Shown: positions 10,008 to 19,315 of the stretch, in pieces
How positions within the stretch are numbered: the first letter of the stretch is position 1
Layout: each line of letters opens with the position of its first letter
Source: Leptospira stimsonii
Lineage (GTDB): Bacteria > Spirochaetota > Leptospiria > Leptospirales > Leptospiraceae
Length of the DNA stretch: 64,000 bases
Direction of reading: 5' to 3'
Assembly (NCBI RefSeq): GCF_003545875.1
Contig: NZ_QHCS01000008.1
Location: forward strand, 128,219 to 192,218
Translations under genes and position numbers: made by a program
Notes under the pieces: model-generated
Database searches by the model: none
Told to the model about the DNA's origin: nothing
Seen by the model: the letters and a program-made list of their open reading frames with translations, nothing else

Positions 10008-10247
10008 ATGGGAGAAGAACAGGCAAAAATTCACGCGCTGAATAAGATCGTTTCCATTATTGATGAAAAGGCTTCCATCTATAAGAACGAAAGAAAGTCC
10101 ATGCCGAACGCAAGGGCTATCGCAGAAAAGAAGTTGATCTTGGATTTGATCGACGACGGGATGAAATTGGCGAAAACGATTCTGCCCAAACCCGTCGATC
10201 TTATAAAAGATTTGGAAACTCTCAACAAACAGTTTATGAATTTATAA
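10008..10247 (+). CDS. Small hypothetical helical protein
   Basis: 79 aa, almost entirely predicted helix and highly charged, with no signal peptide or membrane segment. A near-perfect ribosome site (AAGGAGGAA) precedes the ATG, which supports expression. I do not recognise the family. It lies 61 bp after the DoxX-like gene in the same direction and ends 10 bp before the convergent gene, with a shared hairpin between them. Confidence 0.7.
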   Translation: MGEEQAKIHALNKIVSIIDEKASIYKNERKSMPNARAIAEKKLILDLIDDGMKLAKTILPKPVDLIKDLETLNKQFMNL

Positions 10248-10255
10248 TAGACTAA

Positions 10256-10298
10256 TTTTAGAATGTTTGAAGTTGAAAGACTTTCCGACATTCTAAAA
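10256..10298. terminator. Bidirectional hairpin between convergent genes
   Basis: Perfect 11-bp inverted repeat TTTTAGAATGT / ACATTCTAAAA with a 21-nt loop. It straddles the stop codon of the minus-strand gene and lies just after the plus-strand small gene. A/T tracts at both stem bases would let it act in both directions. Confidence 0.5.
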
Positions 10299-10809
10299 TC
10301 GCATTTTTTGAAAGATAAGAATTCATTTTTTCGAACAGTTCTTTGAGCTCGTCTCCGTAACGAATCAAAAAAGAATCGTTTGTTAAGGCGAGTTCCAACT
10401 CGTTTGCCGCAGTCAATTCGCAAAGATTCTCCGTTTCCTTCTGTGTTAGAACCCTCGTTTCTTTCGTTTTCCAATTTCTATGTTCGATTGTTTCTCGTTT
10501 CCCGAATTGGGAATAAAAATATCCCCTGTCACAGGTCCCATAAAGGAAGACTAACGTCTCCGAATCCTCCCCAATGATTTCTGCGATTTCCTTTCTAGCC
10601 TCCGTTCCAATCAAAGAATTTTGATAAGCGAAGGTCCCGTAAACCGAGTGGTAGAGCCCGGCATTACAAAGGATTTTGGAAGAACCCCAGTCCGATAGAA
10701 TTCGATAGGTGCCCACGAGATGGGAGAAAAGGTCTACGTGTATGTGCTCGAATTTCTCCGTGCTCAATGTCCGGAGTCGATCCAAAAGAACATCGTCAGA
10801 ACGATTCAT
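10258..10809 (-). CDS. DUF6817-like / HD-like hypothetical protein
   Basis: 183-aa soluble protein. The N-terminal stretch FEHIHVDLFSHLVGTYRILSDWG...LCNAGLYHSVYGT has the spaced histidines of metal-binding HD-type domains as in DUF6817 proteins, followed by a mixed helical C-terminal half with a YGTCDRGYFY segment. A hydrolase role would be an inference; no substrate is suggested. It ends at the shared hairpin and is followed upstream, on the same strand, by a DMT-like membrane protein only 31 bp away, so the two may form an operon. Confidence 0.6.
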   Translation of the reverse strand: MNRSDDVLLDRLRTLSTEKFEHIHVDLFSHLVGTYRILSDWGSSKILCNAGLYHSVYGTFAYQNSLIGTEARKEIAEIIGEDSETLVFLYGTCDRGYFYSQFGKRETIEHRNWKTKETRVLTQKETENLCELTAANELELALTNDSFLIRYGDELKELFEKMNSYLSKNAILECRKVFQLQTF

Positions 10810-10840
10810 TGGAAACTCATTTCTAAAGAGCCGATTGAAA

Positions 10841-11293
10841 TCACTTCGTCGCGTTCTGGCCGTAGTGAAAAAGAAAGATTGAGATCAGCGCGGAAAGAAT
10901 CGAAAGATAATGAAATAGATTGATCTTCTCCGAAAAAACGATCACTCCCACAAAGATAGAGGTCGTGAGAATCGATAGGACGGCGTATAAAATGTAATAC
11001 GAAGCTCCAAAACGGCTGTAGAGAAGATAAAATCCTACGAATGTAAAATACAATCCTACTCCGCTGATTACAAAGTAGATCCAATTTTGCGCAAGGTATT
11101 CTTTTAAAGTTTCGGGTTTGTAAAAGAAAATGGAGAAGGTCAATAGTATAATACAGACGACGAGAGTCGGTATCAGAAAGAGAAACGGAGCGGAAATTGC
11201 GGTCGATTTTTTCTGACCGTATGCAAAGAACGCGTTACCGATCGCGGCGATCAATGCGAATAAAAATGGATAAAGCGTTGCGTTGAATTTCAT
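10841..11293 (-). CDS. EamA/DMT-like small membrane protein
   Basis: A protein of about 150 aa with five hydrophobic helices (YPFLFALIAAIGNAFFAYGQKK, FLIPTLVVCIILLTFSIFFY and so on), resembling half of a drug/metabolite transporter (EamA/EmrE-like). The frame is open further upstream to 11395, but the ATG at 11293 has GGAG about 10 nt upstream and starts directly at the first helix, so it is preferred. Substrate unknown. Half-size DMT proteins work as dimers. Confidence 0.65.
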   Translation of the reverse strand: MKFNATLYPFLFALIAAIGNAFFAYGQKKSTAISAPFLFLIPTLVVCIILLTFSIFFYKPETLKEYLAQNWIYFVISGVGLYFTFVGFYLLYSRFGASYYILYAVLSILTTSIFVGVIVFSEKINLFHYLSILSALISIFLFHYGQNATK

Positions 11294-11500
11294 TCTATGG
11301 AATCTCCAAAAGCTCTGTTTTTCCATAAATCTATCTTTGAATTTTAGAAGAAGCATAATTCTCCCATTTACTCGAGGACTTGATGGAAGATCCATCTACT
11401 ACAACAAATAAGGAATGACTTTACAAACCGGTCTTTCTTAAAAGCAAGAAAAATCGCAAAGCGAGTTTATGAAGAATTTCGATTTCCCGTTAAAACGAGG

Positions 11501-13045
11501 TTATGCGCAGGCAAGAGCGCAACGAATTCCATCCATTGCGGCGGACACGATTCCACCCGCGTAACCCGCCCCTTCTCCACAAGGATACAAACCTTGAATT
11601 CTTATATGTTGTAAGGTTTCCGGATTTCTCGGAATACTCACGGGCGAAGAGGTTCTGGTTTCAGGCGCGTGTACGACTGCTTCGTTCGTAAGATAACCGC
11701 GCATGGATTTATCAAATTCTTTGAATGCGATTTGCAAAGATCGAAAAATAAAATCGGGAAGTACATTCTTCAATTCTACGGATTTGATTCCCGGTGTATA
11801 GGAAGTCTTCGGAAGATCTGCGGAGAGTTTATCGTTTACAAAATCAGAAAGTCTTTGCGCGGGGGCGGTTTGACTTTTCCCACCCGCGATCCAGGCGCTA
11901 TGTTCGATCGATCTTTGGAATTCCATAGCGGCTAACGCGCCATATTTTGCAAAGGCTTTGAAATCTTCCGGTTTTAATTCGACTACAATTCCGGAATTCG
12001 CGGAAGGTCTGGCTCTTTTGGAGGAAGACCACCCGTTCGTAACGATCTCCTCAGGTTTAGTGGCGCACGCGGCGACGACTCCGCCCGGACACATACAAAA
12101 AGAATAGACCCCTCTTCCGTTGACTTGTTTAACGATGCTGTAAGGAGAAGGAGGAAGATAAGGACTGCGGGTTTCGCAACTGTACTGAATCGAATCGATT
12201 AGGGATTGCTGATGTTCTACTCTTACCCCGACGGCGAGAAGTTTGAGTTCGATTTCGATTTTTTTACGGTCTAAAAGTTCGAAGATGTCTCTTGCGGAAT
12301 GTCCCGTGGCAAGAATTACTTTTTTTGCATATATTCTTTCTCCGTTCTTCGTTTCCACACCCGCGATCTGATTTCCGTTTAGCAAAAAGTCCGTTACCCT
12401 TTGGTTAAAATGAACTTCTCCGCCCCTCTCAACGATCTTTTCACGGATATTTCGAACGATCTTCGGAAGTTTGTTCGTTCCGATATGAGGATGGGCCTCG
12501 ATCAAAATGTCTCGACTTGCGCCGAACCCGACGAGTAACTCCAGAATCTCTCGGACGTTTCCTCTTTTCTTGGATCTTGTATAAAGTTTACCGTCAGAAT
12601 AAGTTCCGGCTCCACCCTCTCCAAAACAATAATTCGAATCTTCGTTTACGTTGTGATGAATATTCACTTCTCGAAGATCAAGAGGACGACTTTTTACGTC
12701 CTTTCCTCTTTCGAGAAGGATCGGTTTTTTGCCGGATAGGATCAATTGAAGGGAAGCGAAAAGTCCCGCAGGACCGGCGCCGATCACGATCACCTCTTCC
12801 GCGTTCGCTACGTTCGGATAATCAGGAAGAAGAATCGGTTTCTCCACGAAGTCCTCATGGATAAAAACCAAAACTTTGAGATTGACATAGATCGTTTTTT
12901 GTCTAGCGTCGATCGATCGATTTACGATTTCGATATGACGGATTTCTTTTGAATCGATTTTGAGAGTTTTAGAAACAAACGCCCGAAGTTCTTCTTCCCG
13001 CCCCGCGACCTCCGGAGCAACACGAAGTTGCAGTTCTTGTATCAT
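11501..13045 (-). CDS. FAD-dependent dehydrogenase/oxidoreductase, COG2509 type
   Basis: A 514-aa flavoprotein. An N-terminal helper domain of about 85 aa precedes the dinucleotide-binding motif VIVIGAGPAGLFASLQLILSGKKPILLERG. Then come GEGGAGTYSDGKLYTRSK, VILATGHSARDIFELL, and the conserved end GLYPCGEGAGYAGGIVSAAMDGIR; all are hallmarks of the uncharacterised COG2509 flavoprotein family. Length matches the family. The physiological substrate is unknown. A 98-bp gap separates it from the MFS gene upstream on the same strand. Confidence 0.88.
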   Translation of the reverse strand: MIQELQLRVAPEVAGREEELRAFVSKTLKIDSKEIRHIEIVNRSIDARQKTIYVNLKVLVFIHEDFVEKPILLPDYPNVANAEEVIVIGAGPAGLFASLQLILSGKKPILLERGKDVKSRPLDLREVNIHHNVNEDSNYCFGEGGAGTYSDGKLYTRSKKRGNVREILELLVGFGASRDILIEAHPHIGTNKLPKIVRNIREKIVERGGEVHFNQRVTDFLLNGNQIAGVETKNGERIYAKKVILATGHSARDIFELLDRKKIEIELKLLAVGVRVEHQQSLIDSIQYSCETRSPYLPPSPYSIVKQVNGRGVYSFCMCPGGVVAACATKPEEIVTNGWSSSKRARPSANSGIVVELKPEDFKAFAKYGALAAMEFQRSIEHSAWIAGGKSQTAPAQRLSDFVNDKLSADLPKTSYTPGIKSVELKNVLPDFIFRSLQIAFKEFDKSMRGYLTNEAVVHAPETRTSSPVSIPRNPETLQHIRIQGLYPCGEGAGYAGGIVSAAMDGIRCALACA

Positions 13046-13142
13046 ATTCGGAATCAGACTTCTCTTTGCAAAGAGTTTGATTCCGACACATGCGAGTCAA
13101 TCCTTTTCCCGTTCGACAAAGGAGGAGATCTTAGTTCGATTC

Positions 13143-14330
13143 TTACTTTGTTTCGGAAGGTAAGGAAGGAAGAACAATCAGAAGCAGACAAGCGATCGCG
13201 TGTAGGAATCCAACAAAAGAACTCAAAGCCAAAAGTCCGTAGTTCAAAAAAGGCGCGATCAGTGCGGTGCCTCCGGCGGAAATCGAAATGATGGAAAGAA
13301 GAATCAAGGAAGATCCCCGGTTGTCATCTCCGTTCGACGCGATGATTCCTTTGAGAAAACCGTTCGGACCTCGAAGACCGAGTCCAAAATTCATGATCGG
13401 AAAGATCAGAAGAATGGTGATCGGATGATTCTCACCCAAAAAAGAAAAAAGGATCAGTAAAAGGGAAGATAAAAGACAGAGCCCGGTCCCGATTGAAACG
13501 AGATGTTCCGAATTCATTTTACGATTGAGATAAGAGGAAGAAAGAACGGCTCCGATGATAAAGAAAACGACGCCGATCGTCTGCATCTGTGCAAACTTAT
13601 GAATATCCGAGTTCATCGTTTTTACGATCACGACGGGAGCACCGAAAACAAAAACAAGAAGACCGCCCAAATTGAGCGCCTGGCTCAATGAATATCTTTG
13701 GAAAACCGGAGAGAAAAGAAGATTACGATAAGAGCCCGGTTTGATCGGAGATAGAGGTTTCGAAGGGCCGTTCAATCGAATCATAAAAAAAACAAGCGCG
13801 AGCAGAAATGCGAGAATCGATGTTACGAAAAATGAATATTTCCAAGTGCCGATACTCAGAAACCAAACGCCTACAACGGGAGCGAGGGCGGGAACAAGAG
13901 ATTCAACGCTACCCAAAAGTCCAAGGGCTTTTGCCGCGCCTTTTTCGTCGAAGAGATCTTTGATGATTCCCGGAGCAAGGACGGCCGCCGCCGAGGAAGA
14001 AAGGCCTTGGAAGAATCGAAAGCCGATCAACAAATCTAAATTAGGCGAAAGAGTACAGAGAAAGGAAGTAAAAGAATAACACGCGAGCGAGAAAAGAAGA
14101 AGCGAAGACGCACCGATACGAGAAGCGATGTTTCCGAAAAGTATCATCCCGAAGGCGGTTCCGGCGACAAAAGAAGCGATTACAAACTGGGAACGGGTCT
14201 GATCCCCTCCCAAAACATCGGGAAGTTTCGGAATACTCGGAAGAACCAGATCGATCCCGGAAAGTCCGAGGACCGTTCCAAAACCGAGGAGGACGCAGAT
14301 GAGAAGCGGATTCTTATTTTCTTTGAACAT
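13143..14330 (-). CDS. MFS multidrug efflux transporter, Bcr/CflA-like
   Basis: Inner-membrane drug:H+ antiporter of 12 TM helices. Features are SGIDLVLPSIPKLPDVLGGDQTRSQFVIASFVAGTAFGMILFGNIASRIG (TM1-TM2 with motif A region) and RFFQGLSSSAAAVLAPGIIKDLFDEKGAAKALGLLGSVESLVPALAPVVGVWF (motif C of the Bcr/CflA group). The frame opens at 14396, but the ATG at 14330 has AGGA about 9 nt upstream and begins just before TM1, so it is used. Substrates cannot be predicted. Confidence 0.85.
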   Translation of the reverse strand: MFKENKNPLLICVLLGFGTVLGLSGIDLVLPSIPKLPDVLGGDQTRSQFVIASFVAGTAFGMILFGNIASRIGASSLLLFSLACYSFTSFLCTLSPNLDLLIGFRFFQGLSSSAAAVLAPGIIKDLFDEKGAAKALGLLGSVESLVPALAPVVGVWFLSIGTWKYSFFVTSILAFLLALVFFMIRLNGPSKPLSPIKPGSYRNLLFSPVFQRYSLSQALNLGGLLVFVFGAPVVIVKTMNSDIHKFAQMQTIGVVFFIIGAVLSSSYLNRKMNSEHLVSIGTGLCLLSSLLLILFSFLGENHPITILLIFPIMNFGLGLRGPNGFLKGIIASNGDDNRGSSLILLSIISISAGGTALIAPFLNYGLLALSSFVGFLHAIACLLLIVLPSLPSETK

Positions 14331-14757
14331 GGAAACATTTCCTATAGGTTGAAAGGAGAATGATTTCCAAGAATGAAAAACTCTCTGTAAAATCAATCAA
14401 TTCGTTTTAGAAAATTCACTTCGAATCTACAATATTATAAAATAGTTGTATTCGCTCGGAAGTGTCGCTCGCTTCCTTCGAACTTGGATCCGAAGTTCTA
14501 TACGAATCGCGCTGAAGATATGATTCTTATTCTTTGCCCAAGCTTTCGGATGTTTTCGAAGACCGTTCTTCCACCAATGCAGAGTCGTTGTAAGAAACAT
14601 TTCGGTTACGATTTCCTCCGAAATTTCGATCTAGTCCAAGCCGAAACGTTTACACAACGCGAAAATGATCTTTCCGTTTCGGTTCGAAAAAGTCCGGTGT
14701 TAGATCGTCTGTTTTCATAGGAAAGAACGCCTCCTTACACAAACGAAGTGTTAGAGT
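14331..14757. other. Intergenic region, no supported gene
   Basis: A 427-bp gap between two minus-strand genes. A 78-codon plus-strand frame (14484-14720) lacks a ribosome site and recognisable features. No hairpin or repeat stands out. Confidence 0.4.
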
Positions 14758-15114
14758 TTAATCTTTTTCGTGCACCGAAACGATTCGTCTTACTTCCACG
14801 CTGTTTCCGTCACCGCCTAAGATAGGGCATTCCTTGGCGATCGATACAGCGTCTTCAAAGTTATCCGCTAAGATCGTAATAAAACCCGCAAGGGATTCTT
14901 TGATTTCCACAAAGGGGCCTTCGCTGATCACTTGATTGGGTTTGATTACCTTGCCTTCCGTAGAAAGACCAGTGCCTCCGAGAAATTTTTTTCTCAACAC
15001 GATCCCTTCCACCCAGTCGTGATACTGCTTCATATAAACTTCGAGCTGTTGCGGCGACGGTTGCGCATCCTTCGAGATCAAATCCAATCGCATCAAGATT
15101 AAGTATTCATCCAT
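14758..15114 (-). CDS. YCII-related (DGPF-type) domain protein
   Basis: 118-aa single-domain protein: MDEYLILMRLDL at the start, a central VISEGPFVEIKESLAGFITILADNFEDAVSIAKECPIL segment and a terminal GNSVEVRRI. This is the DGPF/PhnB-like subgroup of YCII domains, often linked to ECF sigma factors. No such factor lies beside it here. Catalytic role unproven. Confidence 0.85.
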   Translation of the reverse strand: MDEYLILMRLDLISKDAQPSPQQLEVYMKQYHDWVEGIVLRKKFLGGTGLSTEGKVIKPNQVISEGPFVEIKESLAGFITILADNFEDAVSIAKECPILGGDGNSVEVRRIVSVHEKD

Positions 15115-15563
15115 ATTGTAAACCTCCGGTTTAGTAAGAATTTTTTCGATTTAAAATAGCGAAGTCGTTTCTCGTATTTGAACAGATCCACTTCCGTCCT
15201 TGAAAATCGTTCCTATTGCGCGATCGAAACCATATCATCGACTCGGTTGAGCTGAGAAGGGAGATCGTTACCACTGTGCAACCGGAACTTCACTTCGTTC
15301 AAACGAATTTCTTTCGTTAGGCGAAGATTTCGCTCACTTTCCCCAAGCTCTTTCAGTTTCTTTTGAACAAACGTTGAAAATAACGAGCGAGTTTTTTCTT
15401 TTCCGGAAAGAGGATTGGATTGATCGCGTCCCAAATTCCGAGATCAATGAAAAGACAAAGCGAAACGTTCGTGAAAATCCGTTCCTTTGAACTCTCTGTT
15501 GAATGGAAATCCAATGAGAATTCGGAAATGGACGTCGAACGGAGAAAAAAAGCTGGAAGAATT
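15115..15563. other. Intergenic region, no supported gene
   Basis: About 450 bp between two minus-strand genes. Overlapping short frames exist on both strands, but none has a ribosome site or a recognisable motif. It may be a decayed gene; I cannot tell which. Confidence 0.35.
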
Positions 15564-16001
15564 TTATTTCTTCTGCCGAATCGGAATCCAGATCTCTTCT
15601 TCCGAATTCGGGTCGTCGTTTCGATCCTTTTCACCTAACAGCTCAAAATGCGGTCTTTGATCTAAAACGAAATCCGAATCGGGAAACCAAGTGCCAAATA
15701 TATACTGGAAAACTTTCGGACCATCCTTGGAGGAACCTTTGTAGAAGAAGACGGCGTACAACCCCTCCGGAAGAATTGTGGTTTCCATTTCGACGGGGAC
15801 CGAATCAAAATCGGAGACTTCCACACTCGCCCATTTCTCGAACGTTTTGGCGGGGTCAAAATTCTTAAAATAAGAATCTTCGTAGATCTGCATCGAATAG
15901 AATTCGGCTCCAATTCGATTTCGGATTTCACTCTTTCTAACCATAAAATTCTTCCAGAGTTCTTGGGTCTTATTTTCCGAGAGGGACAAGTGAACTCTCA
16001 T
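15564..16001 (-). CDS. GyrI-like small-molecule-binding domain protein
   Basis: 145-aa stand-alone effector-binding domain (GyrI-like/AraC_E_bind fold). Typical segments are TQELWKNFMVRKSEIRNRIGAEFYSMQIYED, FEKWASVEVSDFDSVP, LPEGLYAVFFYKG and YIFGTWFPDSDFVLDQRPHFELLGEK. Such proteins bind amphipathic small molecules or protect gyrase. No HTH is fused to it, so it is not itself a regulator. Upstream lies about 450 bp without a gene. Confidence 0.8.
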   Translation of the reverse strand: MRVHLSLSENKTQELWKNFMVRKSEIRNRIGAEFYSMQIYEDSYFKNFDPAKTFEKWASVEVSDFDSVPVEMETTILPEGLYAVFFYKGSSKDGPKVFQYIFGTWFPDSDFVLDQRPHFELLGEKDRNDDPNSEEEIWIPIRQKK

Positions 16002-16401
16002 TCCGATAAGTTTTTTTCCGCTAACGTTTCGATACGAAATTGCATTTTTTTAAAATCATTCTCCTACAAAGGATTTCAAGATTGAATTTGTAAGAATCCG
16101 ATTCCCGATTAAAAAACTGAAATCTCCCGTCGATTTCGATCCATTTGCATCGCGATTCTTCTCCTACTTCTTTCTGACAGAAACTTTGTGTTTGTAGAAG
16201 ATCTCAGAGAATCGGTCCGATCAAACTTTAGAAATCAGGAATCCCTTGTAGAAGCTCCTACGAATGAATCCGGTATTTCAGAAGTTTCGCTTTTTGTAAC
16301 AGCTCCTACTTTTTTAGATTTCGGGGGATCTTCAAAATCGACCGCGAAAAGACAAAACCTTTAAGGATCGATATCAAAGCCTAAAAAATATCTAAAAATT
16401 T
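16002..16401. other. Intergenic region with degenerate palindromes
   Basis: No gene is visible. Two degenerate GTAGNAGCTCCTAC-type palindromes occur near 16243-16260 and 16296-16312, similar to one at 7254-7276. Confidence 0.4.
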
Positions 16402-16468
16402 ATTCAACTAAATAGTTAAATATTTGACAATAAATTCAAATCCTGTTTATTCAACTAAATGGTTGAAT
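16402..16468 (+). promoter_or_regulatory. arsR-type promoter with two operators, the second covering the start codon
   Basis: Two copies of a near-palindrome, ATTCAACTAAATAGTTAAAT at 16402-16421 and ATTCAACTAAATGGTTGAAT at 16449-16468. Between them lies TTGACA (16424-16429), followed 16 nt later by TTTATT (16446-16451). The second operator contains the ATG start of the regulator itself. The arrangement predicts tight autorepression and a leaderless or very short-leader transcript. Confidence 0.7.
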
Positions 16469-16845
16469 TGCTGAAAAAGGAAGAAAAGCTCGATCGAGTT
16501 TTTGCCGCTCTGGCGGATCATACAAGACGTCGAATGCTCGAACGTCTTCGGAAAGGATCTCTAACGATTTCGGAACTCGCGGAACCATTCTCCATGTCGT
16601 TTGCCGGAGTCGCCAAACATATCGACGTCTTGAATAGCGCGGGTTTGGTTCGCAAGGTGAAAGCACAGGAAGACGGAAGAAGTTTTAGACTCGAGCTTCA
16701 AAGTAAGGCAGTATCGGAAGCCTTTGCTTGGCTCACCTATCATCAAGAATTCTGGGCAAACAAGCTGGATCGACTAGAAGCGTTTATGGAAGAAGAGGAA
16801 TTAAAAAATGATAAACCCCGTTCTAAAAGTAGAAAAAAAAATTAA
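16459..16845 (+). CDS. ArsR-family transcriptional regulator
   Basis: A 128-aa winged-helix protein: RVFAALADHTRRRMLERLRKGSLTISELAEPFSMSFAGVAKHIDVLNSAGLVRKVKAQEDGRSFRLEL is the complete ArsR DNA-binding domain. No metal-binding Cys motif is present, as in the SRPBCC-associated ArsR subgroup. The ATG sits inside a palindromic operator, so it probably represses itself. Its end overlaps the following SRPBCC gene by 38 bp, indicating translational coupling. Confidence 0.9.
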   Translation: MVELLKKEEKLDRVFAALADHTRRRMLERLRKGSLTISELAEPFSMSFAGVAKHIDVLNSAGLVRKVKAQEDGRSFRLELQSKAVSEAFAWLTYHQEFWANKLDRLEAFMEEEELKNDKPRSKSRKKN

Positions 16846-17278
16846 CGCGGATCAGACAAGGCTCTTTCGTGCGTGGCTTGACACGGAAAACTTTTCACGA
16901 TGGTTTTTGAGCGGAGATCCAATCGTTGAATCCGTTACCATAGATCCTCGACCCGGCGGAAAGTTTCGAATCGATATGTCTCTCAATGGAAAAATATTTC
17001 CACACGAAGGAGAATACCAAACGATCGAAGAGCCGACTAAGCTGGTGTTTACCTGGCGTTCTCATGCAACGGGAGGACGGGATACTCTGGTCACGGTTAC
17101 TTTTACCGCGTTGTCGACGACGAGGACCGAAAATTCTTCCGGCGCGAATCAAAGGCCGCAGACACTTGTGACATTGATTCATGAACGTCTTGCAAACGAA
17201 AAAGAAATTCAATCACACGATTACGGATGGACTCATATTCTCGACGCCTATTCGGAATGGTTCGACGAGAAGGGTTAA
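16808..17278 (+). CDS. SRPBCC (AHSA1-type) domain protein
   Basis: 156 aa with the AHSA1/START-like pattern: KKINADQTRLFRAWLDTENFSRWF, DPRPGGKFRIDMSLNGKIFPHEGEYQTIEEPTKLVFTW and a terminal HDYGWTHILDAYSEWF. Family members bind hydrophobic ligands in a deep pocket. The overlap with the upstream ArsR gene places it under that regulator, and a second SRPBCC gene follows 61 bp downstream. Confidence 0.88.
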   Translation: MINPVLKVEKKINADQTRLFRAWLDTENFSRWFLSGDPIVESVTIDPRPGGKFRIDMSLNGKIFPHEGEYQTIEEPTKLVFTWRSHATGGRDTLVTVTFTALSTTRTENSSGANQRPQTLVTLIHERLANEKEIQSHDYGWTHILDAYSEWFDEKG

Positions 17279-17339
17279 GATAACGATTTTATCGGCGATG
17301 CCGAGAATAAAAATTCAAGGAATGAGGAAGGATAAAAAA

Positions 17340-17810
17340 ATGAACGGGATATATCACAAAATTGGAATACGTTCCGGCGCGGAGGAAGTGATTCAGGCGT
17401 TGACGACTCAAGCAGGTCTTGCGGGATGGTGGACGAAACAAGTCGAAGGACCATTTTCGGGAGGAAAGTCAGAGGCAGGAGAATCGATTCGTTTTAGTTT
17501 CGGGCATAAGGCCGATATGGAGATGAAAGTAAAAGAACTCGCTCCACAACGCGTTCTCTGGGAATGCACTTCCGGACCGGAAGATTGGATCGGTTCTCAT
17601 ATCGATTTTAAATTGAACGCAAGCAAGGCTCCGGATGGAGGGGGATTGACGATCATTCATTTTCGACACCAAGACTGGAAGAAAGAAAGCGAATTCACCG
17701 CACATTGTAGTATGAAATGGGCGACTTTCTTACTCAGTTTAAAGAGTCTTGTGGAATTGGGACAAGGTCAGCCTGCTCCGGATGATTTGAAAATCGACGA
17801 CCTGAACTGA
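17340..17810 (+). CDS. SRPBCC domain protein (second in operon)
   Basis: 156 aa from the ATG at 17340, which has AGGAAGGAT just upstream; an in-frame ATG at 17181 lies inside the previous gene and is not favoured. The core reads EVIQALTTQAGLAGWWTKQVEGPFSGG...FSFGHKADMEMKVKELAPQRVLWECTSGPEDWIGSHIDFKL, an AHSA1-like ligand-binding fold. It forms the third gene of the ArsR-SRPBCC-SRPBCC operon. Confidence 0.85.
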   Translation: MNGIYHKIGIRSGAEEVIQALTTQAGLAGWWTKQVEGPFSGGKSEAGESIRFSFGHKADMEMKVKELAPQRVLWECTSGPEDWIGSHIDFKLNASKAPDGGGLTIIHFRHQDWKKESEFTAHCSMKWATFLLSLKSLVELGQGQPAPDDLKIDDLN

Positions 17811-17918
17811 CGAAAAGGAAATTTACGTTAAAGATAAACTAACGTGCTCGGAAAAAACTCAGCGCCGTTCGTTTCTTGGGAATGGGAACGAACGGACCTT
17901 GTGGCCGGGGGCGACGGT

Positions 17919-18260
17919 CTATTTTAATAACTTCAAACCCGTTTCCAAATCAGAAACGAAGATTACTCTTCCGTTTTGATTACTTTCATAGATAAAGTCT
18001 CGAAAACTTTTGGAATCATACTGGGAAAAATCTCCTAAAACAATCATTCTCAATTTGTAGTTCGTAATCTTTTGCAGAATTTCGCCGGCAAATCCAGATT
18101 TTAGATCATAGAATTTTTGATGAAAATTCTTTTCCGAAAATACAATCGTTTCCGAAGCGGTGGAAAAAACGGTTTCCAAAAAGGAATTCGGATCCTCCAA
18201 ACAAATCTCATCTTCATTAAAAAGTGTGAATGTTTTGTTTCCGATTTTAATTTCCTTCAT
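17919..18260 (-). CDS. DUF4180 domain protein
   Basis: 113-aa single-domain protein. FYDLKSGFAGEILQKITNYKLRMIVLGDFSQY and SKSFRDFIYESNQNGRVIFVSD match the DUF4180 signature, whose function is unknown. It ends in a convergent arrangement with the SRPBCC operon and stands alone on its strand. Confidence 0.8.
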   Translation of the reverse strand: MKEIKIGNKTFTLFNEDEICLEDPNSFLETVFSTASETIVFSEKNFHQKFYDLKSGFAGEILQKITNYKLRMIVLGDFSQYDSKSFRDFIYESNQNGRVIFVSDLETGLKLLK

Positions 18261-18529
18261 TGGACATTCCTTCTATTGGATTTCTAACCATTGATTTGAA
18301 ATCTTTTCTAAATGCGAATCAATTCGGATGAAATTCGAGTGATGAAGAATTACAAATTTCCTTGAATTGGTGCCTGGCTCTTGGATTGAATAGAGGGTTT
18401 TCTATGTAAAGTCGACAAAAAAATTAAATTCTACTTTCCGTTTTGCCTCAAGGTTTCTTTCAAACGGAACGTCCAAAAGCGGAATCAAAAAAAAGAAATC
18501 ATTCCTTCTAATGAATGTTAGCTGATAGT

Positions 18530-19117
18530 TCAATCATCGAGCCCTTTCCCATCCAGAATTCGTTTTATACATTTTTCAACTCTCGATTCACGAGTTTTAG
18601 ATTGTTTTGGGGAGGAAAAATGAAGAAGATACGCCCTTTGTCGTCCCGGCGTCAGAGAATCGAAAGCGGATTTTAGGCTAGGAACATGGTCCAATTGGCG
18701 AAGAAATTCTTCCGGGAATTCGAATTCTTTGGTTTTCTTAAACGTTACTTTTAACCCCGCCTTCTCGATTTCGATCGCTTCTTTGATATAGGCTTTCAAA
18801 ATCGATTTCGCCTTAACGATTTCCTGAACATCGGTAAATCGAATCTGACGGGCCGCCTGAGTATTTTTCGTTTGCTGGATAAGAATTTTGTTCGGATCTT
18901 TCAATAAGGCTCCTTTGAAAAAAAGAAGCGCACAGTATTCCTTGAAAACGTGTATCAAGACTATATTATTATCTTGGAATGTATAACAAGGGGAGCCCCA
19001 TTTCAATTCTTCAGTCAACTTGGTATCGAGAACGATCTTTCTTAACTTCTCCAATTCGTTTTGCCACGTTTTCGTCTTCTTGAAGTATAGATCAACTTTA
19101 GGATTTGTTCTGCTCAT
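18530..19117 (-). CDS. DUF1801 / YdeI (OmdA)-like protein
   Basis: 195 aa with two parts. The N-terminal DUF1801 region is KTWQNELEKLRKIVLDTKLTEELKWGSPCYTFQDNNIVLIHVFKEYCALLFFKGALLKDP. The C-terminal OmdA/YdeI region is EFEFPEEFLRQLDHVPSLKSAFDSLTPGRQRAYLLHFSSPKQSKTRESRVEKCIKRILDGKGL. YdeI-type proteins are linked to stress and antimicrobial-peptide tolerance in enterics; that role is untested here. Confidence 0.85.
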   Translation of the reverse strand: MSRTNPKVDLYFKKTKTWQNELEKLRKIVLDTKLTEELKWGSPCYTFQDNNIVLIHVFKEYCALLFFKGALLKDPNKILIQQTKNTQAARQIRFTDVQEIVKAKSILKAYIKEAIEIEKAGLKVTFKKTKEFEFPEEFLRQLDHVPSLKSAFDSLTPGRQRAYLLHFSSPKQSKTRESRVEKCIKRILDGKGLDD

Positions 19118-19315
19118 GAATGGAACCGTTTCCTGTTTTTTATGATTGGATTTGAAATCCGTATTCTTTGAGAGAAACGGATAAGAAACAACTTCTTCTT
19201 CCGGTTTCTGAGGAAGAATCGAAAACGGTTTGCGACAAGCGGTAAATAAACCTTTGCCAATAGCCTATCTGTATATTAGAAAGAGTCATTCGAGTATCTT
19301 GGACCTCGAAGATTC

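Noticed and set aside
14484..14720. 78-codon plus-strand frame
   Set aside because: No ribosome site, unusual residue composition, no family features.
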